Positions 22,680-35,450 of a stretch of DNA of 64,000 bases are shown here, piece after piece. The DNA lies in assembly GCF_900497805.2 (NCBI RefSeq), contig NW_020954556.1, positions 59,203,424 through 59,267,423 on the forward strand, written 5' to 3'. A model generated the notes under the pieces. It ran no database searches. It saw nothing but the letters and a program-made list of their open reading frames with translations, and was not told the DNA's origin. Source of the stretch: Vombatus ursinus (Eukaryota; Chordata; Mammalia; Diprotodontia; Vombatidae). A program made the position numbers and the translations under genes. Every line of letters starts with the position of its first letter. Position 1 is the stretch's first letter.

Positions 22680-23590
22680 AATGTAAATTAATTGGAAAAT
22701 GAGACCAAAAGAATATAAAAAAACGCCTGTCAGTAAACATTTGACTTTCTTGCCAAGTAAAAAGAGGTGGAAAACAAAGGCAATACCAGTTTAGAAGATA
22801 AACTCATCAATAGAGTCTTATGGAGGATGGTGGGAAGATAATGAGTTTAGGATTATAGATTTAGAGCTGGAAAAGGCACCTTATAGGTCATTAAGTTGAC
22901 CCTTCTCATTTTATAGATGAGAAAACTGATACAAAGACATATTGCCAAGGTCACATGGGAAGTAAATGTCTAAAGCAGGATTTCAACCCAGATCTTTCTA
23001 ATTTCCCTATGCATCTGAGAGAAGCAGTGTAAAGTTAGCACCAGTTAAGAGAAATCATAGTGAGAGACCCAATTAAACAAAATCATCCTGTGAGCATCCA
23101 ATGAAACTAGGCAAATGATAGACAAAAGATAGAAAAGATCTGTAGTTGTTTTAAAAAGGCAAACTTATTTAATCATCGAGAACAGTGGAGAGAGTACATT
23201 TAGACCGTAAAAGTCAAAATCCCTGGTGCTCATCATGATGAAGTGAAAATGGCTTTGAGAAAATGAAGGTGAGAAAAGCAGCTGGACTAGATAAAGTTTA
23301 TGCGGAGGAGATGTGTGCTTCAGGTGACATAATATTACATCTAAGGACTGATTCTCAAGCTGAAGGAGAAAAAGGTATTGAAAAATTTAAGCACCTACTG
23401 CTACAAAAAAGGTGTTGGAGAAAATGTCAATAATACATGATGCCTTCTTTCCATCTAGATACATTATGAGAATAATAAACATGCATTGAGGATATCCTTG
23501 ATGATGATATTTAAAAGGAACATGAGTTTTCACAAACCATATTCCATAATTGCCATTATATAATTGACTTAATGGTGTAAAGGATATAAG
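22680..23590 (+). repeat. RTE (BovB-clade) LINE fragment, split
   Basis: The part at 23220-23480 reads MALRKMKVRKAAGLDKVYAE, ASGDIILHLRTD and later LQKRCWRK, which parallels the RTE linker 'ALRQMKNGKAAGLDNLPAE' before the RT palm. The part at 22680-22845 (FLPSKKRWKTKA) parallels the preceding 'LLAKR' block. A MIR-like piece lies between. Stops are frequent. Confidence 0.65.
22850..23010 (-). repeat. MIR-like SINE fragment
   Basis: ATTATAGATTTAGAGCTGGA, then CTCATTTTATAGATGAGAAAAC, CAAGGTCACATGGGAAGT and ATTTCAACCCAGATCTTTC form a core read antisense. It is inserted in the RTE piece. Confidence 0.6.
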
Positions 23591-23639
23591 ATTCTGCTGT
23601 GCTTCCCATATACAACAAAATATTAATAATAATCATTTT

Positions 23640-24190
23640 TTGTGGTAGCAAAAAATTGAAAACAAAGTAGATTCACATTGCTTGGGGGATGGCTACACAA
23701 ATTGTGGTATGTGATTATAATGGAGTATTAAGAAACAATGAATATAAAGACAGAAAAGTGTGGGAAAATTGGTGTTAATTGATGCAAAGTGAATTAAATA
23801 GAACCAGGAAAATAACATATACAATGACTATGACAATATAAATGGAAAGGACAACAATTCCTAATAGCTACTTACTAATGTTTGAAAATTTAAATGTAAA
23901 TAACCGCAAAACATGAAATTGAGTATGTAATTATAATGACCAAGTTTAATGCCAAAGAACAGATAAGAAAATCCACTTCCCTCCTTTCTTTGCAGAGGTG
24001 AGGAGCTATGGATATGGAACATTGTGTATGCTGTCAGAGTTGGCTGATATGTTGTTTGGCCTCTTGTCTTCCTTCTTTCTTTTTTATTCTTTGTTATGTA
24101 GGATGGTTCCCTGGGTAGATGAGTGGAGAGTGGTATATTTGGAAATAAAACTGATGCAAAAACAAGACATAAAATTTAATGTTTGTTGAA
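23640..24190 (+). repeat. L1 LINE 3' end
   Basis: Worn ORF2 end (GGATGGCTACACAAATTGTG; ATTGATGCAAAGTGAATTAA) runs into an L1 3'UTR ending near AATTTAATGTTTGTTG. It is more diverged than the other L1 3' ends here. Confidence 0.65.
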
Positions 24191-24419
24191 ATAGGTGCCA
24201 TCTTCTACTGTTACATTTCCCTCTAACCATCCCTCTCAATTCCTGTCCCACACATGTTCAAGTCATTCCAATGAGATCATATTTACCATCTAGTATAGAA
24301 GTCAAGTTCAGGTTATTTTTTGCCCCTCTGAGCCCATAGGCATTGTTTTCTACCCTATTATGTTATTTCCTCCTGGAAATTTCCTGGCTCCTTCTCTGCT
24401 ATTTTATACCTAATATTAG

Positions 24420-24650
24420 TAGGCATCATGGCATAGTAGATATCCAGCTCATCAAGGAGACTTGGTTTCAAGTCCTGCTTCTGACACATACTGGCTAGGT
24501 GACCTTAACCAAGGCACTTAACTTCTTAGTGTCCCTGATGACTCTAAGGCTGTACATTGCAGAGAAAGTGCCAACTTGTATTGGTAGAGGGAATTTATCA
24601 GTAGAAACTTCCAACACCAGTGAAATTTCAGGGCCCTTAAAAAAATCATA
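24420..24650 (+). repeat. MIR3-type SINE (marsupial form)
   Basis: Head GGCATCATGGCATAGTAGAT, then TTCAAGTCCTGCTTCTGACA, ATACTGGCTAGGTGACC, and the distinctive 3' text TGCAGAGAAAGTGCCAACTT and GGTAGAGGGAATTTA. Open frames on both strands here are chance readings. Confidence 0.8.
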
Positions 24651-25050
24651 CCAATTACCTTTCCTAGGAGCTACTTTTACAATTTTATCTGAATACTTTT
24701 CTCCAGCTCCTTCAAATTTTAATTTAAATTTTTTGATCAAGTTGATAGTCTTTCCAAATAGCTTATTTCTCATCCTTATGACCTAAATGCTTATTATTAT
24801 TCAAGAGTCCATCATTATGTTGTCTTAAGTCAGGGTCCCTAAAACCAAATTCCATTTTTATTTTACACCATCTATATCGCCAACTATTTCCTATACCCTT
24901 TATCTTCCAAAGTCATGACTTTCAGCTGGAAGAAAAGATGAAACTATCTCCTGTACCCCCAGATCCTTCAGTTTACTACCTGAGATTTAAAAGGTAGTGC
25001 CCCCGTCTGCCTTTCTAGTCTTCTTACACCTTATACACACATACCCCCCA
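24651..25050. other. Stretch with no recognised feature
   Basis: Ordinary AT-rich DNA, possibly holding worn retroposon text. No gene was seen. Confidence 0.35.
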
Positions 25051-25053
25051 CCC

Positions 25054-25155
<102 letters not shown>

Positions 25156-25249
25156 AATCCAGTGGCACCGGCTTCCTTGCTGGTCCTCTAATAAGAAAGT
25201 CTATCTCCTGACTCCAGGTATTTTAATTGTCTGTCCCCATAGATGAACT

Positions 25250-25512
25250 GCTGTTTTTCCTCTTCTCTGAATACTAGCTTCTTTGGCTTACTTCAAGTAA
25301 GTCCAAGCTAAAGTTCCACCTTCTATAGGAAGCCTTTCCAGTCCATATTAATTTTAATGCCTTTCCTCTGTTGATTATATCCAGTTTATCCTGAATATAG
25401 CCTGTTTGTGCATAGTTGTTTGCATAATGTCTCCCCTATTAGACTGCAGCACTTATCACAGTTCTGGAACACAGTAGATACTTAATAAATGTTTATTGAT
25501 TGACTGATTAAA
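25250..25512 (+). repeat. L2 LINE 3' end
   Basis: TCTATAGGAAGCCTTTCCAG, CTGTTGATTATATCCAG, CATAGTTGTTTGCATAATGT, and the tail TAATAAATGTTTATTGATTG with a TGACTGA end. Confidence 0.88.
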
Positions 25513-26200
25513 AGTCACTTATCACATACCAGGTTTCTTCTAACAGTACCATTTATTCCCTTGTGAATCAACAGATGGGTTGGTGGACTATGATTTCAAC
25601 AACTCTTTAGCTTCTCCGCTGTGTGTTGAAGTTAGCATCCTGTCTCAGACTTGTACTCATGCAGATGTAGATCATCTGTCAAAGATAGTTGAGAACTGAC
25701 TGTTGTAAAAATGAGGCTCGATAGGATTTTGCCTTAAATGCTGGAATTAGCTTTAAAATTTATTTGGGAGAGGGAGAATTTAAATGAGGTGATCTTTATC
25801 AGGGTAATAAATTACTCTTCAGTATTAAGTTGGCATTTTGCCTTTTTCCATATGCTAGAATGTATAACCATGTTTGATACTATTTCCTTTTTCCAGCTGG
25901 TTTTGAAGCAGATCTAGAAATATGTGTTGATAAAAAAATCTCTGAAATTATAGTAATTTATAATAATAAAGGACTTTCTTGTGTTTGGAACTATCCAATG
26001 GCTCAATTGCATGGTATGTAAATAATTAGGAAAACAAAGACATTCTTTAGGGAACTAATTTGTCTAACTAGAAAGTATCTGAGCAGAATTATTTCCGGCC
26101 AGGCATGATATTTTGCATTATATTTCAAGCAGATGAATTCACTACAGGAAATAATTTGTTGTAGGATGTGAGATTCTATGAAATGTGTTGCACTGAGTGA
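25513..26200. other. Stretch with no recognised feature
   Basis: No clear repeat or exon. The base composition is like the rest of the intergenic DNA. Confidence 0.4.
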
Positions 26201-26204
26201 TATG

Positions 26205-26500
26205 AGAAATCTATTTAAAATATATTTTATTGAGATTTTTTTTTGTTTTTACAATGTCTACATTTCCTCCTGTGACCCTCTCCTCCCCACTCCCAGATAG
26301 ATATCCCTTAGAACAAAGACCATTTAAAAAGAAGAGAAAAGTTTCAGAAAATTCAATCAATACATTGAAAAAAAAAATCTGCCTATATGCAAAGCTCCAC
26401 ATTTCTCAGTAAAGGAATGGGGCTGGGGGAAAGAGATATCTTCTCATACCTCTTCTTTGAGGCCACGCTTATTTTTTACAATTTTGCAATATTCATTCTT
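26205..26500 (-). repeat. L1 3' terminal fragment
   Basis: TTTACAATGTCTACATTTCC, AACAAAGACCATTTAAAAAG and TATGCAAAGCTCCACATTTC are an antisense L1 3'UTR of the older subfamily seen next door (26660 onwards). It is probably part of the same or a sister insertion separated by a SINE. Confidence 0.6.
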
Positions 26501-26504
26501 TTTA

Positions 26505-26655
26505 TTTTGTTTTTTATTTTTTGGCTAGGCAATGGGGTACTTGCCCAGGGTCACACAGCTAGTAAGTGTTATGTGTCTGAGGCCGGATTTGAACTGAAGT
26601 CCTCCTGACTCTAGGGCTAGTGCTCTATCCACTGCGCCACCTAGCTACCCCCTAA
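26505..26655 (-). repeat. tRNA-headed SINE (marsupial WSINE/Mar1-like)
   Basis: The head is at the right, TAGGTGGCGCAGTGGATAGA in sense, with GTTCAAATCCGGCCTCAGAC next. The core AGCTGTGTGACCCTGGGC is near the left, where the A-rich end also lies. It is little diverged. Confidence 0.88.
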
Positions 26656-26774
26656 TATTCATTCTTTAAAAAATATTTTTATTGATGTCTTCTATTTTTT
26701 TTACAACATTATAGTTGTCTCAAGTATCTTTCCTCCTCCTACTTCCAGAAAGCCATCACATATAACAAATGGTA

Positions 26775-26930
26775 TTTTTTTTTTTTTTTTTGGTGAGGCA
26801 ATTGGCGTTAAGTGACTTACTCAGAGTTATACAGGTCGTGAATGTTATGTGTCTAAGGCCAGATTTGAACTCAGGTCCTCCTGACTCCAGGGATGGTGCT
26901 ATATCCACTGCACAACCTAGATGCCCCTAC
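26775..26930 (-). repeat. tRNA-headed SINE (WSINE/Mar1-like)
   Basis: The sense head GTTGTGCAGTGGATATAGCA lies at the right, and a T run (A tail in sense) at 26777-26791 lies at the left. It is inserted in the L1 3'UTR. More worn than the copy at 26505. Confidence 0.85.
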
Positions 26931-29900
26931 AAATGGTATTTTTAAGAGGAAAAAAAAAGTAGCGCTAGTGATCAATATGTTGAAAAAAATCTGAAAACAT
27001 GGATAATGTGTGATACCTGTGTACCTCCCACCTCCATGAAAGGGTGGGTTGGAGGTGTCTTTTCATATTTTTTCATTTGAGTCAGGCTTGATATTTATAA
27101 TTTTGTTACATTCCTCTTTTTTAGTGTGTGGTTATTCTTTCCATTAACATTTTTATAGTTACGTTGTTTTCTTGGCTCTGCTTACTTCACTCTGAATCAG
27201 TTCCTGTAGATATTTGTACCACAATTTGTTTAGCCATTCCCCAATCAATGGGCTTACTTTGTTTTCAATTATTTGCTATTACAAAAAGTGCTGCTATAAA
27301 TATTTTAGTATATATGGGGACTTTCTTCTTATCAATGGCTTCCTTGGAGTATATATACTACATATATATGGAATGTAATGAGTCTCTTCAAAGAATAAAG
27401 ACATTTTAATCAATCATTTGCATAATTCCAAATTGCTTTCCAAAATGGTTGCATCATTTCACAGCTCTACTAACAATGCATTAGTATGTCTATCATTCTA
27501 CAACCCCTCCTATGTGGACTATTGCCATTATTTGTCATCTTTGCTAATATGCAGGGTGTGAGATAAAACCTCAGGATTGTTTTGATATTAATTTTTCTTA
27601 TTATTAGTGACCTGGAGCATTCTTTCATATGTTTATCTCTGCAGTTCTTCTTTTGAGAAGTTTGTTCATACACATTGAACAGTTATCTATTGGGGAATGG
27701 CTATTATCATATATAGTTAATAATTGTTTATGTATTTTGGATATCAAACCCTTGTCAGAGAAATTGGATGCAAAGTTGTTTTTTTTCCCATTCAGCCACT
27801 TCCTTTCTTGTCCTAGGTACATTAATGTTGTCTGTGTAGAAGCTTTTCAATTTCACATAATCAAAGTAATCTATTTTCTCTTTTGTAGTTGCCTCTATCT
27901 CTTGTTTGAATAAGAATGCATCTCCTACCCATAGCTGCTTCTCTTCTAAAATTTTTTAGAGTATAATCTTTAATATTAAAGTCACATACCAACTTAAAAT
28001 ATTTTGTGAAATATGGTATAAAGTGTTGGTTTAAGCCTAATTTCTGCCAGTATGCTTTCCAGTTTTTCCAGCAACTTTTTCAAATGAAGATTTTTTTTTC
28101 TGTGTAATTTATGTTTTCTACTTTGTATAGAAACACTGGGTATTTTAATATCTCTCTTTTTCTTCTTCTGATTCTCCTTGTCAATGTTCATCAATGTTCC
28201 ATTGATCTGCCTCTCTATTTTATCTAGTACTAGATGTTTTTGATGACTGCTGCTTTATAATAGAGTTTGTGGTCCAGGAGTGAGGTGTATTCTTCCTTCT
28301 TTTAGTCATTTCTTTTGATATTCTAGGTCTTTTGTTTTTCCAAATGAGTTTTGTTATTATTTTACCAAGTCCTATAAAGTAACCTCTTGATAATTTAATT
28401 GGATAGTATTGAAAGTGTAAATTAACTTTGAAAGTATTGTCATTTTTTATTATATTGGCATAGCCTAGCCAAGAGCTTTGAACATTCCTCCAGCTGTTTA
28501 AATTGTTCTTTGTTTCTTTATGGAACACTTTGTAATTAAATCTACATAAGTCTTTTGTGCACTTTGGTAGGTAATATCCAGATATTTTATGCATTATGTA
28601 GTTATTTGAAATGAATTTTCTCTTTCTATTTTTGCCTCGTGTGTTTTATTATTATTATATAGAAATGCTCTTGGTCTTTTGGGGGTTTATTTTGTAGTCT
28701 GCAACTTTGTTGAAGGTATTAACTTTTTCGGTTATCTTTGCTGATTCCCTAAAATTTTCCAAGTAAATCATCATCTCATCAGCAAATAGGGATAGTTTTA
28801 TCTTCTCTTTGCCTGTCTTTATGCCTTTAATTTCCTTGTCTTTTTATTGTTGCTAGCATTTCCAAGCTATGTAAAATAATAGTGGGGAAAGTGGACAACT
28901 TTGCCTCACTCTTATATAAATTTGACAGAATTCTGTGAATCTATCAAAACCAGGAGTTTTTTTTCCTTGTAGTTCTTTTATAGCTATTTATTTTCCTGAG
29001 ATTGGTTTATTTCAGATCTCTGTCTGCTCTTCTGATAGTTTAGATATTTTATGTTTTTGAAGGTATGCTTCTTTATCTTTCATGTCCTCAGTTTTGTTAG
29101 CATATGTAACTGTGCATTTATGTTCTGATTATTCTTTTTCTTTCTCCTGATTTTGTTGTGATTTCACATAGTTAATTTGCTATTTTATGCATTTCATTTT
29201 CCGTTCTCTTCGTTTTAATCAATTAGTTAAAGGTTTGTCAATTTTATTAGTCTTTTCGAAGATCGAGCTTAAATTTTATTTATTGTTTCTGTTTTGTTTC
29301 TAATGTACCTACTTTTCATCCAATTCTTAATATCTCCTCTTTTGTGTTTATTTTATTTTAGTTTATTGGTTGATTTTCTAATTAAAAAATATGAATTCAT
29401 TTCATTAATCCTTTTTTCTGTTATTAATATGTGTTTGTAGGGGTAGGATTTTATTCAAGGACTAATTTAGCTGCATTTCAGAAGTTTGGGCATACTATTT
29501 AATCAATCTCATTTTCACATAATTATTAATCATTTCTATGATTTGTTCTGTGACCCACTTATTATTTAAGACTTCATTGTTAAATGTCCACTTGGGTATT
29601 TGTCTTTTGTTTGTGTTCCCTAAACCAATAACTGTTTTTATTGCTTTATGATTTGTAAAGGATGTATCAACCATTTCTTTCTTTGCATTTTTTTTGGCAA
29701 TATCTCTTTACCTTCATAATATATGATCATTTTTCTGGTGGTACAGAGAAATATTTATATTCTTTTGCATTCCCCTTTAGAAGATGTCATAAGTCTTTTA
29801 GCTCTAGTTTCTCCAACAATTTGTTCAGTTCCATATTTTCCCTTTTGTTTATTTTTATATTGACTTATCTGGCATAAAGAGAGAGATATTGAAGTCTCCT

Positions 29901-30339
29901 ATCACTGTTGTATCACTCTCTGTGTCTTCTCATGGCTCAGTTAATGTTTCCCTTATTAATCTGGATCTAAAGAATTTAAAGCATATTGTTATCTATAGTT
30001 CCTTTTAGTATAACATAGTTTATTTATCCTTTCTTATTTTTTGAATGTTTGTTTTTGCTTTGCCATATAGCATGATTGCAAGTCCTCCTTTTTTAAATTT
30101 ACTTGATATGTAGCAATTTTTTTCCCATTCCCTTTGTTTTATTTTGTATATGTCCTTGTTTTTTTAAATGTGTTTCTTGTAAGCAACAGATTGTAAGGTT
30201 TTGTTTTCTTATCCAATCAGTCACCTTCTTTCATTTTATTGGATTGTTTAATTCATTAACATTTGAAGTAATTAGAGTTAGATTTATGTTTTTATCCATT
30301 TGTCTCTAATATTGATTTTTTTTCAAGTTATGATTTTCC

Positions 30340-31640
30340 CCTCTTCAGCTGTAACACAATACTATGTTTCATCAGTTACTTTAGCTTAATCTTTTAGATT
30401 AATAGAGGTGGCTGTATTCCCACTGTCTCTCTTCCCCTTACCCCTAATTCCCTCCCTCCCATTTGTAACACTTTTAACATTGAGGTTTTGCTTACTTGTT
30501 CCTTTTTCTTTCCTTTTTTTTTTCCTGGTTATTTCTCCCTCCCTCTGTTTCCCCCCTATCAGTTGGTTAAGTAGGTTCCTTCTTCTTCTTTTCCCCTCCA
30601 ACTAGTCTTGTTGATTATTTTTTTTTAATTTAATTATTTTGTCCAGAGAGGATTTCTCTCACTCTCTACATTATCCATTCTTTCTTTCTGTCTATTCTAG
30701 ACCCCCATTCTCTGGTTCATGACTGCTATAATTATCTAGTCTACATTCTCTGTATTCCTCATGGAATCAAAACTTCAGAGGTATCCATTTTCAGCACTCC
30801 CCTCTAGGGGTTTCTGCCACTGCCTTATAGAGAATGCCCAGATAATCACCTTTTCCTCTGTACTCCACTTCTAGAATAATGCCAATTCCTGTAGATGACA
30901 GAGAAGACACGGTACCATGGTAGGACCTTCTCTCCCTTAACCATGTTCTTGCTCATGCAACCCACCCTCCTGATCTGTATTCTTCCCCTGGTTACCTTAT
31001 TTTCCCCCTTTACCTCAAAATGTCCTTGCTGATTCCATGAGAGATTCCTTTTATTCCTCCAGGTGCTGTTACCCCCCAGAAGTTCCAATCCTGCTCCTCC
31101 GCCCACCCCTGCAATGTAGAATGAGTAGTTTTTTCAAGCACCAAATCCCCTAGACTACATCCAGTACAAGATCTCCATCTCTCTTCATAAAACATAGGAG
31201 CATTAATCAATACAACCCTCTTCCGCCATCAAAGCAAGGTCCTTCTCCTTTCCTCCTGCTTTTATAATTCTCATCCCTTTCTCTTCACCCACTCCCCTGC
31301 AGACTCTTCTCTTCCTAAAAGATCACCAAGGTCTTCCCCTCGTTGCTAGTTCTTGATTTGAACTGGTCATATCATATACTCCCTATATCCCCATATTCCT
31401 TTTCACACACACCCCTCCCCACTTCATGTACCCTCCCGTTTTGTAAAGCACTCTCATAAAAAATAAAAAAACAACAACTTGTAGGCAAGGTATTATCAGG
31501 TTCTTTCCATAATGCTTCAGGCCCACCTCGTCACTAGTACCTCTATCTGACTCTAGCCTTAGAAAGATGTCCCTTACTGGTCTCTCTGTTGTCGTTCTGT
31601 TGCTGTTCCTGTCCTTGACTAATGCATTCATTCAACCCTC
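30340..31640 (-). other. Purine-rich spacer between L1 ORF1 and ORF2
   Basis: On the element's strand this is GA-rich and non-coding. A module near its ORF2-side half (30650-30790, sense TTTTGATTCCATGAGGAATAC ... CTAGAATAGACAGAAAG in pieces) recurs at 49555-49670 and 59810-59945. Human L1 has only about 60 bases between its two frames, so this spacer is long. Confidence 0.7.
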
Positions 31641-32865
31641 CTTAATTTTAGTTGTCTGTGATGTTTGAGAAGCAAATAATTTCTTCAGGTCTGGTTTTCT
31701 TTCTAAGAATGTTTCAAATGCGTCTTTATTATTAAACATCAATCTTTTAAAATTTATGATTAAACTCAGATTTGCAGGGTATGTAACCCTAAGCTGCATC
31801 TTGAGTTCTGTTGCTCTTCAAAACACATTATTCTGTTCCTTCCTATGTTTTCTCATGGGTGCAGAATAGTTATATGTTATTAAATTTTCATTTCCTTTGT
31901 ATTTGAAAGTCTTTTTTTTCCTGATTGCTTGCAGAGCTTGTTGTTTCTGAATTTATTTGTTAAATTTAACCACTATGTGTCTTGGAGTTTGCAGCCTTAG
32001 GGTTTTTTTTTTTTTCTGGAGGTGATTTGTGAATTCTTTTCATTGAAATTTCATTTTTTTTGTGTTCAGAAGTCCTGAGCAGTTCTCTGGCATTATTTCT
32101 TGCATTATGGTGTGCAGGTTTTTTTTGAATTGTCATGTTCTCCCGAGAAATCTATGATCCTTAGGTTGTCTCTACACATCCTGTCTTTGAGATCAGTATA
32201 TTTTGCCTTGAAAGGGAGCTTATTTTTATGTTATTGTTTTTCACTTCTCTGTATTTGCATTCCCAATCATTTGTTCTCTTTTTTGTTTCTTTGGTGAGAC
32301 ATCAATGTAGATTCAATATTTTCCATTCTGCCCATTATTTTTTTCTGTGCAGGCCATAAATTCTGCTCTCATGATTCTCATTTTTCTTTTAAACCACCTA
32401 GGAACAGCAAGTTGTGGTTCCATGTTTTCCTTAAATTCCATAGGATCCTCTGTCTCATCAAATATTGGATCATTTTCTTTTATTTTGCATTATTTATTCA
32501 TAGATGTCTGAACTCATCCACTAGATTTGGAGACCGTATTTCTTTCTGCTGTTAATGATTTCCCTATTGATTTTTCCTCTTATATTTGAATACGTTGAGT
32601 TTTCTTCTTCCTGGGATCTTCAGTAATTTCAGTCTTTCCCCCATCCTTATTTTCCACTCTTGCTTACTTTCTGAATCCCTCCCTTTTGATGGTGGTTTTT
32701 CTGGGGGGTGGATCTTAAAATCTCTTAGCCTTCTCCCATGCTGAGCAATTCATGGTTCAACAGCCTAGGTCTCTTCCCCACTTTTGGGGTGATAGAACTT
32801 TTTTCGAACTGGATTCTGGGCTCTTTCCCTTAGGCTTAATAGAATGCCACACAATCCCACTTATG

Positions 32866-32867
<2 letters not shown>

Positions 32868-32912
<45 letters not shown>
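32868..32912. repeat. (CA)n microsatellite
   Basis: About 22 CA units near the 5' end of the long L1. Two overlapping open frames run through it and code only His-Thr repeats. Confidence 0.98.
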
Positions 32913-32916
<4 letters not shown>

Positions 32917-33034
32917 TTATCCCAATATCTTGTCCCACTCTCTGTGTTCCTCAGTTCTTTGATCTGGTACCAGCAGTTCAGAGAGATGCCATCTACACAC
33001 TTTATTTCTGTATATTAGGTCTCTGATAGGCCTC

Positions 33035-33110
33035 TAGTAGGGAGGTATGTGGGATGACTGGCACATGATAAGTGCTATTTAAATGTTAGCTATTATTATA
33101 ATCTTGAGCA
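33035..33110 (+). repeat. CORE-SINE tail
   Basis: GACTGGCACATGATAAGTGC, then ATTTAAATGTTAGCTATTATT is the 3' end of the MIR-type SINE. The head is missing. Confidence 0.7.
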
Positions 33111-33114
33111 TTCA

Positions 33115-34790
33115 GTTAAATAGGATATTCACCTCCTTGTGCATATTTGAGACCCATTCTATTCCATTTGGATTTGGTAGCAACTGAAAACTTGTGGTTT
33201 CTTTGGACCAGCACCCCTGTCCCAACACCGAGTTGGCGAACTGACAGTTTTCTCCCCTTAGTACAGCTTAGGTTTTCTTGGGTATGGCTCTATCTTTCTG
33301 GAGAGAGCCCAGAAGATGACTGGCTGAGTTGTAGCAATTGTGTGCAGAGCTGTTCATGAAGGAGGAATGGAGAAGGTCCCAGTGCTGTGCTGGTAAATGT
33401 TTAACCAACAGCTACCTGGGAGAAAAAAGTATGCAGCACATACTGTTCAGTTTAATAAGCATTATTAATATTTTCTCCATCATTTTATCAAATCCAGCTG
33501 ATCAAAAAAGCAAAGTAAGCTGTAGATTTTGCTGATTCCTGAGGTGTGAATGCTCACACTAAATATTTAACAATTGGCTCACTTGAATCAGTTTGAGCTA
33601 ACTCTAGCACACCCCTGAAAAGACCTGTGGTCAGACTTCATAAACCTCCAAGGGCAGTAGTTGCAGATGCATATGCCACTGCTCATGTGTCTTTCCCAGT
33701 GCAATAAAACATAAATCCATGTTCTTTATTGCATGGCAGTGGGGAAGGAGTTTTTGTGAAGAATCACAATGCCACCTGAGAAAAGTAATTAATAAGGCTT
33801 TATCACTGTTCACAGAGAAATGAGGAAAGGTGTCACGTGACCACCGCCCACAATCATGTAGACAGCACAGAGGTGGCAGCTGGGAAATACTTTGCAATGC
33901 ACATTCTGACTAAATGCCCACACTGCCATTGGGGTTCAAGCTTATATTGAGCCTTTAGACAAAGATCTGACATGGTACCAGTCAGGTCGCTTAGATCAAT
34001 ACAACGATGGTGTTTTATGGATTTCCTATTAAGGAATGAAGAGCAGGGAACCAGGAAGCTTAGTTCGACTTGCCACAAGACTTAGAATGAGGAAATAAGA
34101 AAAAAACTGTGGCACAGCTAAAAAGCAGACAGGGGCAAAGCCTGGACTTTGGGTTAGTTAAGCCTTATCATACATGCACCATAAATTATGTTGGGGACAG
34201 GAGCCAAACTCATTAGACTGGTTCTTACCAGATCAAAATCACTTGGAAATAACCTTGAGGGAGAGATTTATTCAACAGGCTGGGGTGGCACTAAATGACC
34301 TTTAAGATCCCTTTCTTCTCCAGAGTACTGTTACTCTAGTACCTTTATAGATTTCTTTACCCTTCACATTCTTATCCTGGCTCCATGCCTTTTCTTATGC
34401 TTTTACCTGTATCTGACATACGGTACCTTTCCCACATCTGCTTGTACCTGTGACCCAGTTCATAAAGCTTTGGCCTTAGATGGGCTGGGGTTGATGTTGA
34501 GAGCACGTCTCCAAATCATATCTTTGGCTCATTTTCCCCTCCACCCAGATTTTCCTGTAGGAGCTTCAAAATTGGCTCTGCCTAGGTCTTCAATGATGCG
34601 TATGAAAGGGTCCACAATTCATGTGAAAGAACTCAAGGTAACAATGCATGTAGGATATGAGAGTATTTATTTCACTCTGTAGAAAACATAAAAAATTCAA
34701 AGGATGCACAATAGCCACACATATACATTTGCAAGGCATGACTCAAAAGAGACCTCTGTAAAATACATTACACAAGTACCTCCATGAGGG
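33115..34790. other. Low-repeat DNA, no gene recognised
   Basis: No LINE, SINE or LTR was recognised over 1.6 kb. Small open frames (33147-33359, 33631-33897 minus, 33854-34078 minus) have no familiar motif and no convincing splice context. At about 34275-34345 (CTAAATGACCTTTAAGATCC) there may be a worn MIR-like piece. Confidence 0.4.
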
Positions 34791-34799
34791 TGATTTATT

Positions 34800-35450
34800 T
34801 GTGAGTTTTATTTTCATGTTTTTTGCAGTTAGTGTTTCTTTTTTCTTTTTATTATTTATTTTTAGCATTCTGTTTTGTATTTTGAATTCTAAATTCTTTC
34901 CCTGTCTTCCATGCCTCCCTCATCTACTGAGAAGGCAAGTAATATATCAATTATGCATGTGAAATCACACAAAACATATTTTTATGTTAGCCATATTGCA
35001 AAAAAGCAAGAAAAATAAAGAAAGTGAGAAAATTATACTTCAGTTTGCACTTAGAATTAATCAGTTCTGTCTCTGGAGCAGATAGCATTTTTCATCATGA
35101 ATCCTTTAGAATTGTTTACATCATTAGATCAGAGTAGCTAACTCTTTTACAGTTGATCATCATTACAATATTGCTGTGTTTGTGTACAATGATCTCCTGG
35201 TTCTGCTCACTTCACTTTGCTTCAATTCATATAGGTCTTCCCATGTTTTTCCAAAACCAACCGCTCATCATTTCTTGTAGCACAATAGTTCTCCGCTGCA
35301 ATCATATGCCACAACTTTTTCAGCCATTCCTCAATTGATGAGTGTCCCCTTAATTTCTAATTCTTTGTGACCACAAAAAGAGCTGCTATGAATATTTTGT
35401 AGATATAGGTCCTTTTCCTTTTTCTTTGATTCTTTAGGGTATAGACCTAG
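34800..35450 (-). repeat. L1 LINE, 3' part, left of an LTR insertion
   Basis: Antisense 3'UTR (AGCATTCTGTTTTGTATTTTG; CACACAAAACATATTTTTATG) then ORF2 (CAGCCATTCCTCAATTGATG; CACAAAAAGAGCTGCTATGA). It breaks off at 35450 within GTATAGACCTAG and resumes at 36535. Confidence 0.85.

Larger units (their letters stand above)
26660..33025 (-). mobile_element. Nearly full-length old L1 LINE
   Basis: On the - strand the order is 5'UTR (about 33025-32620), ORF1 (about 32500-31640), a 1.3-kb purine-rich spacer, ORF2 (about 30340-27100) and 3'UTR. ORF2 shows an endonuclease start (VNELNNPIK; ICCLQETHL near 30165-30195) and a reverse-transcriptase palm FADEMMIYLENF at 28753-28787, where the usual motif is FADD. 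The ORF2 length of about 3.2 kb is short for L1, so internal losses exist. Stops are scattered throughout. It carries a tRNA-headed SINE at 26775-26925. Confidence 0.85.

Noticed and set aside
24495-24786. Mirror-image open frames of 92 and 95 codons on opposite strands
   Set aside because: They overlie a MIR3-type SINE; a shadow pair with no coding signal.
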